From Chromera velia (lineage: Eukaryota > Sar > Chromeraceae): a DNA stretch of 18,757 nt. Of the stretch, positions 11,071 to 17,000 are shown piece after piece. The stretch covers positions 1 through 18,757 of the forward strand of contig JAHBMJ010002463.1 of the NCBI GenBank assembly GCA_018398765.1. The letters run 5' to 3'. Under the pieces are notes generated by a model that was given only the letters and a program-made list of their open reading frames with translations, ran no database searches and was not told the DNA's origin. The translations under genes were made by a program, and so were the position numbers. Position 1 is the stretch's first letter, and every line of letters starts with the position of its first letter.

Positions 11071-14000
11071 TGTGTGTGTGTGGGTGTGTGTGGGTGGGTG
11101 TGGGTGTGTGTGTGTCTTCCTCGTTCTGTCTGTTTCACTCTCTCTGTTACATTTATGTTTGTTTCACTCTTTCAATGTGTGTCAGGAGGGGAACAGAACA
11201 TTTTGTTTGTCAGGATTCTCTTCTGACTGTGTCTGTGTCCAGTTTGAATCCTTCGTTTGCTTCATCTTTTTCGTTCTGTGTTTGTGCGTGTAAGTCAATC
11301 TGTCTTCCTGTCTGCTCTTTCGCAGGAATTAAGTTCAGTTAATGCCTGGGCAGGACGACGTCACTTGGTTGTCCTCTCTTTCGTATTCTTATTGTGATTA
11401 TTTCATTTTCGGTTGATTAGGGTCAGGCTGCTGTTACAGCATGCTGCCCGTGTCCGGCTTTTTTGTGTGCAAAAGTGTGTGTGTTGCACTCATTGCCCAA
11501 TCAATACATGCACACACCATATGGAGGTTCTGTTCTGCAGGAGCGAGCTGTGGCTGTGCGTCACGTTGTGCGTTACCTTCGCGCTCTCGACTTGAAGCAC
11601 CGTCCTCTGGAGGGATCCGCTCCGTTGTGGACAATGGCTGGGTATGAGGACTTGTTTGCAGAGGAGGAGGAAGAGGAGGAAAAGAGGAAAATGAGAGAGC
11701 TGGAGGAGGTGAAAGATCCGGTGAAGAAGGCGGAGATGGAAGAGGCATTGAAGAAGGAGAAAGATGAGGCACAGAAAATCAAAGACCGGATCTTGTTTGC
11801 CACAGACATTCCAGCAGAAGATCTCAACAGAGTCGCAGCACTTGCAGATCTGCTGCGGTCAGTCCTACACGCAACGTGCATTGTCGGTACGTGGATGCAG
11901 TTGTAGAAGAGTGCTAAATCTGTGTGGCACTCTTCCCGTACGTTGATTTCTGCTTGGTTTTTTTTTTTTCTTGCGGCCGAGCCCCTTCACTTTCTTTAGA
12001 TTTGTGTTTCGCCTGTTTGTATTTGGTGGTTACGTATGGTGGCGGCGTGATTCAAAAAAAAACGCGTGTGCTCCGATGCAGAGTCGACAAGTTTTCGATC
12101 GATAAGGCCATTGATGAAGCCACGGTCCGTAGGTGGCGGGGTGGAAGTGTGGGTGCGTCACTCTCTGTTTTTTATGTCTCTGCCGTCTTTTGCTTCTCCT
12201 GTTGTTCTCGTTGCCCTTTTTTGCCATGACCAACTAGAGGCTGGAACGCGAATGAGCGCTCCCGGAATCAGAAGCTGAACGTCAAACCGAGAAAAGGGGA
12301 GAAAGAGGGTGGCACGAAGCGCGCTCGTCTGCGGCACAGAGGATGCATCAAGCTTTTTTTGCATGCACATCCTTTCTTCGACAGCAGTTTCCTCTGAGAG
12401 ACTCGAAGTAAAAGGAATGCATATGTCAAGAATGCTATTTCGTAGTCTGGTTGTATGGTTGGCGTGCATGAGCTTTTATATGCGCCGAGGAGCTTCGCAA
12501 GACTCTGGCACTGCGTACCTGTAGATTGCCGAAGTTCTTCTTTCTTTTGACTTTGCGCTTCGTTTTATCTTCTATTTCCGTTTTCCTACTCTTCCGTATT
12601 TGTTCTGTGTGTGCAGAGAAAGAGCTTTGAGAAGGATGCAATCAACTTTCTCAACAAAATGGGTAGGCAGAGAAAATAAATGTTGTTCATCTGCGTGTTT
12701 ACCTTTTCCACTCTTTCTTTTTCCCCATCCATGATGAACTTCCTCGCCCTTGCCTGTAGTTCTTTTCATGTTGTGTTTCCCGTTTCTCCCGTTCTTTTTT
12801 GGAAACGGAGGACAGAGAGCCATCCCCCCTTCGTTCTTTCTATGCTTCGATTTTTGGTGCCTAAGTTTCTTGGGTGCCACGCCTTTCTGATTCCTTCTTT
12901 CTCCCTCTCCTGCCTGCACTCCTCCTTTTGTTTTCTCATTCCGTAGTTTCAGCTTCTGTCTTCTGCGTGCTTTCGGCTTCTTGAATCAGCGTTCTGTCTG
13001 TTCTGCAGTTGCCGTCTTTCATGGAATCTTCTATGGCTTCGCTCAGCTTCTCACCAGTCTTCTCTTTCTTTTTCTCCTGCTTCATTCTCTGCTGTGCTGT
13101 CGTCCTCTTCACAGGCAACGAGACCATGACCCTTGAAGAGACCGTAGAGGCTTTTAGAGACAGCAAACAGTCAGTCGGGAAAAATGCTGCTCTTCATGAA
13201 TCTCGGTAAAAAGGTCGATTTACTTCTTTCGAGTCTGCTGAGATGATGAGGATTTTTGCGAAGGCCCTGTCACTCCTTTTTTTTTTTTTCTTGTTTGGCA
13301 GGGGGGTCTCTCAATTTTTGCGCCTCTGCATTCTTCGTTGCGTGCTTGTTTTTCCAGGAAGCGGCACACTCTGGATAAGAGTTTTGAGGAAACGGTGTCT
13401 CTTGTCATGATGAGGAAAGGAGCGGAACTCTACCAGAGTGTGCAGAAGATGCTCCGAGCACGCAACGTCCCAGCAACTGTGGACCTCTGCTACGCAATCC
13501 TCAGAATGAAGAAGATGATGCCGTCCCTGAAGGATATGCTCACAGAGAAGGAACCCGGCATTCCGTTTGACGAGGTCAGGGAGGGCTGAAGGTCGTCGCT
13601 TGTTCCTGTGTTCAATTTGGGTCATCAGAGTCGTTTTACTTGGGAAGTTGAGATAAGAGAAAAGGCGGACAATTCCGCTCGTGCGCATTAAAGGTTTCCC
13701 TGGCAAGCCGTCTCTCTCTTTTTTTTCAACTTTGAATGGACCTTGCATTGTGGAAAGTTGGTACGTGCAGATGGATAGGCGTTCGTTTACCGGACAGGCG
13801 GAAAAGGAGTCCGCAAAAAAGATCATGCAAATTCTCTACGACGACGCATTGAGTAGAGGAGGAATGACAGACGAGAGAACAGCCGATCTGGAGCTTTTCT
13901 CAAAAGCAATTAACCTTCCCAAGGTAAGCAGAGAGAGGTGACGTTCTGGATTATGGTCCTCTTCTGCTGCCCTTCTCTGCTGATTTTTTTTTCCTTTTCA

Positions 14001-17000
14001 GGGTGTGGCTCACTCAGGGTATTGATAGATCAGTCTTTGTCTTTTCTGTTCCGTCTCCACGAGGAGACGGAGGGACAGAGAAATGATTCAAAGGGATGGG
14101 ATTCGGCGGACGACGGAGCGGAATTGGAAAAGAGTTTCGGGACACAGGGGAATGAAGGGAATTTGGAAGACGGGGAAGACTTCGCAACCTTCGGAACGGA
14201 CTCTAAGACATATGCGCAGCTCTCTGTTTCCCCCCCTCTCAACTTTCCTCCCGGTTTCTCTCCACTCTCCACTCGCAGGTCCGTTTTGAGGATTTCATCC
14301 AGCGCGCATCTGTCGGAGAAGCCTCTAAGGTGATCCAGAAGCAGACAGACGACGAGAGGTTGAGGCCGACGGTGCCTGAATGGACGCCGAGTATTGCAGA
14401 TGATTTCGCAAAGAAGAGGTCAGAGAGAGAGAGAGAGAAAAAGAGAGTGAGAGAGCAACCAGGATGAAAAGACCGGAGAAATCTTTCACATGAGAAGAGA
14501 ATAATTCGCAAAGAAAGCGAGTGCTAGATCTTCACCTGCCTTCTGACTTCTCTCTCCTTGGTACACTGAGGATCGATTGACGCCTTTCCTTCCTCCGTGC
14601 CTCCCACTGACTGAAATGCCGATATCCTCCCTCCGGTTGTTCGTTATTCCTTGTCCCTTCTTCTGAGATGGCTACCAAAGATCCATATGATTAGAAGAAC
14701 CCACAAAGAAAGGGATCGAGCAGAGATACGGGTTGCATGAGAGTCTGGAAGGATCCGGGCTTGGTACCGTAAACACAAAAGGTGGTAATCTATTCTCTTT
14801 CTCTGTCCGTGTCTTTCTTCACACGTGTCTGATTGATCGAGGAATGAAATGAGTCGAGCCGAAGAAGACAGAAAAAGGCGATAACAGTGAAGGGCAATGC
14901 GCTTCATGGACGGCATGGGGCCCTGCAGGAAAGAAGAGATCCTCCCGATTCTCCGAAAAAGAGTGAGGGCAACTGAGAACGCTTTCGATCGAGGTGTGTC
15001 ATTCATTTTCTCTCTCTTGGGCTCTGTTTATCTGTCTCTTTTGGCGTGTATGTCTGCCGATGTTTTGAGTGCCCATTTCATCGACTTAGCTGCATGCTTT
15101 GGCCTGTCTTTGGCCTGTCTGTTGGTGGCACGCTCTTCTGTCCTCTTCGTTCTCGGCTTCTGAGACTAAATCACTTTCGTGGATTCTTGAGTCAGTGCAT
15201 TTTGTTTCTTTCTTTGCTCGATTTTGTGGCCAGCGATCCTAGCACTATCTCCTAATCTGTCGCAGCTGCTCTCTTCCACAATGTTGCACGCGCTCCAGAG
15301 CACAGTGAGGGAAGTTACTTGCACCCGCTGCACTGTCTTTCTTCCTGACTCTACCTTTTTCATCCTTTGTTTTGCCCTCGCATTCCGAGAGCATTTTAGC
15401 GATCGTGATGGATCGCACCGCTTTCTCCTTTATGCGAATGAGCGCACACTTGCATTCTACATAACATGGACATACCAAAAACTCAGCCCATCGGTCGCAT
15501 TCGCAGGAATGATGAATGACTACGAGGATGTGGTCAGAAGGATGACAGAGCTGGGCATGGGGGCCGACAAGAAAGCGAAGGAGAGAGGGTACATCCCTTC
15601 TGAGAACGAGAGACAGGAATTGTTCAGGGTGCGCGCTTTCCGTGGCGTCTCCCAGCGAGACGTCCGGTGGATCCATGCTCAATACTTCGGGGTGGGTCGG
15701 TGCCGGGATTTTGCTTTGGCGCCCCATCGGAGAAAGGAAGGCACACATGCAAGAAGCATCATTCTCCTCCCTTCGGGTTGTCGATTTTCCATGCGGATTG
15801 ACGAGGATTCTTTGTATTCTTTCTCTGTGAATCTTGTGAGGGACGGAATAGAAGATGTAAGAGTTGTTTGTGCATGACCGTGTGGACTCAAAGTTCTGTT
15901 ACCTCCTTTTACTTCCCTTTGTGTTCTCTCCGTCTGTCTTGCATGTGTGTGGTTGTTTCTGTGCAGAAAGCGTATCAAAGTGCAGTACGAGAAGGGCTTG
16001 GCACTACTGGAGTTATGACGCCGTTTGTTGAGGATGAGGTGGAGAGCTTGAGGGAGTGGCTGCTGCTTTCGGTGGTCGGTCTGTCTTTCGTATGAAGCAG
16101 TTGATGGAAGGGAGGGAGGAGAGAAAGGAGGTCTCTTCACTGTAACTCCAACGGTTTGATTTTTGTGTCAATTCTCTCTCCTTTTGTCTTCAGGAGCCCG
16201 CATCAAAAGGTCTCTTTGTGTATGCGTTTATGCATGTTTATCTTTTTTTGTTCGTCTGTTTGTATTTTGTCTTCAGGAGTCCGCAACTTCACTGGAGAAG
16301 GAGGCCTACAAACAGTTCGCCTCCACAGTGCTCCTGAAAGAAGTCAGTCAGTCAGTCAGTCAGTGAGTCGTCTGCATTCTGAACGAACAGAAGAGAAAAG
16401 GAGGCCAAAGACCAACACCAAATTGAGCGATGTGCAGAGCTAGTGCCTCTGTCCACTCACACTGCGAGGTGCTTTCCGTCCGCTTCCAGCTTCAAGTGCT
16501 GTCTCTGAGAACAGTCCGTGCTCTCATCGACTGTCCCTTTTTTTTTCTTCCTGCACTTGACTGAACCGCCTCTCATACGAATAAATGAATGTGTCGGTAT
16601 TTCCCGCAGGTTGCCTATCAGTTGAAGACGAAAGAGCGAACGGAAGAACAAGAAGAAATGGATGAGAGAAAGGGTGGGGGGGACGACCCGTTCATCAAAA
16701 ATCCGAAATCGGGTCTCGGTTTTGCGAGAGACACGAAAGTGAGAACGTCGGAAAAAAACTTTTTGGACGAAGGGATGAATCTGGTCAGTCAGTTCCCTTC
16801 AGGGTTCTATTCTTTTCGTTTCCTGTTTCTCTCATTCCTTTTCGCATTCCGAGTGGATTTCCTCTTCCAGCAGCCTTCGCGTTTCTTTGACCTGCCGGTG
16901 GGAGAAGAACGACTCCCTATGTCTTTCGTTGCATCGTGCACGTGCACACACAGACAGACACAGAGAGAGATCTGTTCGCGCATAGATACATATTCACGTG

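Noticed and set aside
10803-11138. Minus-strand frame made of His/Thr repeats
   Set aside because: Translation of the GT/CT microsatellite; no start or splice context and no complexity.
12238-12280. Candidate exon encoding [14 protein letters not shown] in intron 20
   Set aside because: Phase fits, but direct joining of exons 20 and 21 matches the Tic110 repeat better; kept only as a note in the intron entry.
13628-13677. Small open stretch [17 protein letters not shown] in intron 24
   Set aside because: A phase-0 exit is possible only after six codons, and it would interrupt the join between exons 24 and 25.
14064-14225. Acidic, phase-compatible candidate exon (54 codons) in intron 25
   Set aside because: It would split a helical unit formed by exons 25 and 26 that aligns with Tic110 without gaps. 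Its donor (gtttcc) is poor and would leave only a 53-nt intron.
16194-16209. 16-nt microexon between exons 30 and 31
   Set aside because: Its length breaks the frame, and exons 30 and 31 join in a gapless Tic110-like block without it. It is better explained as a duplicated acceptor.
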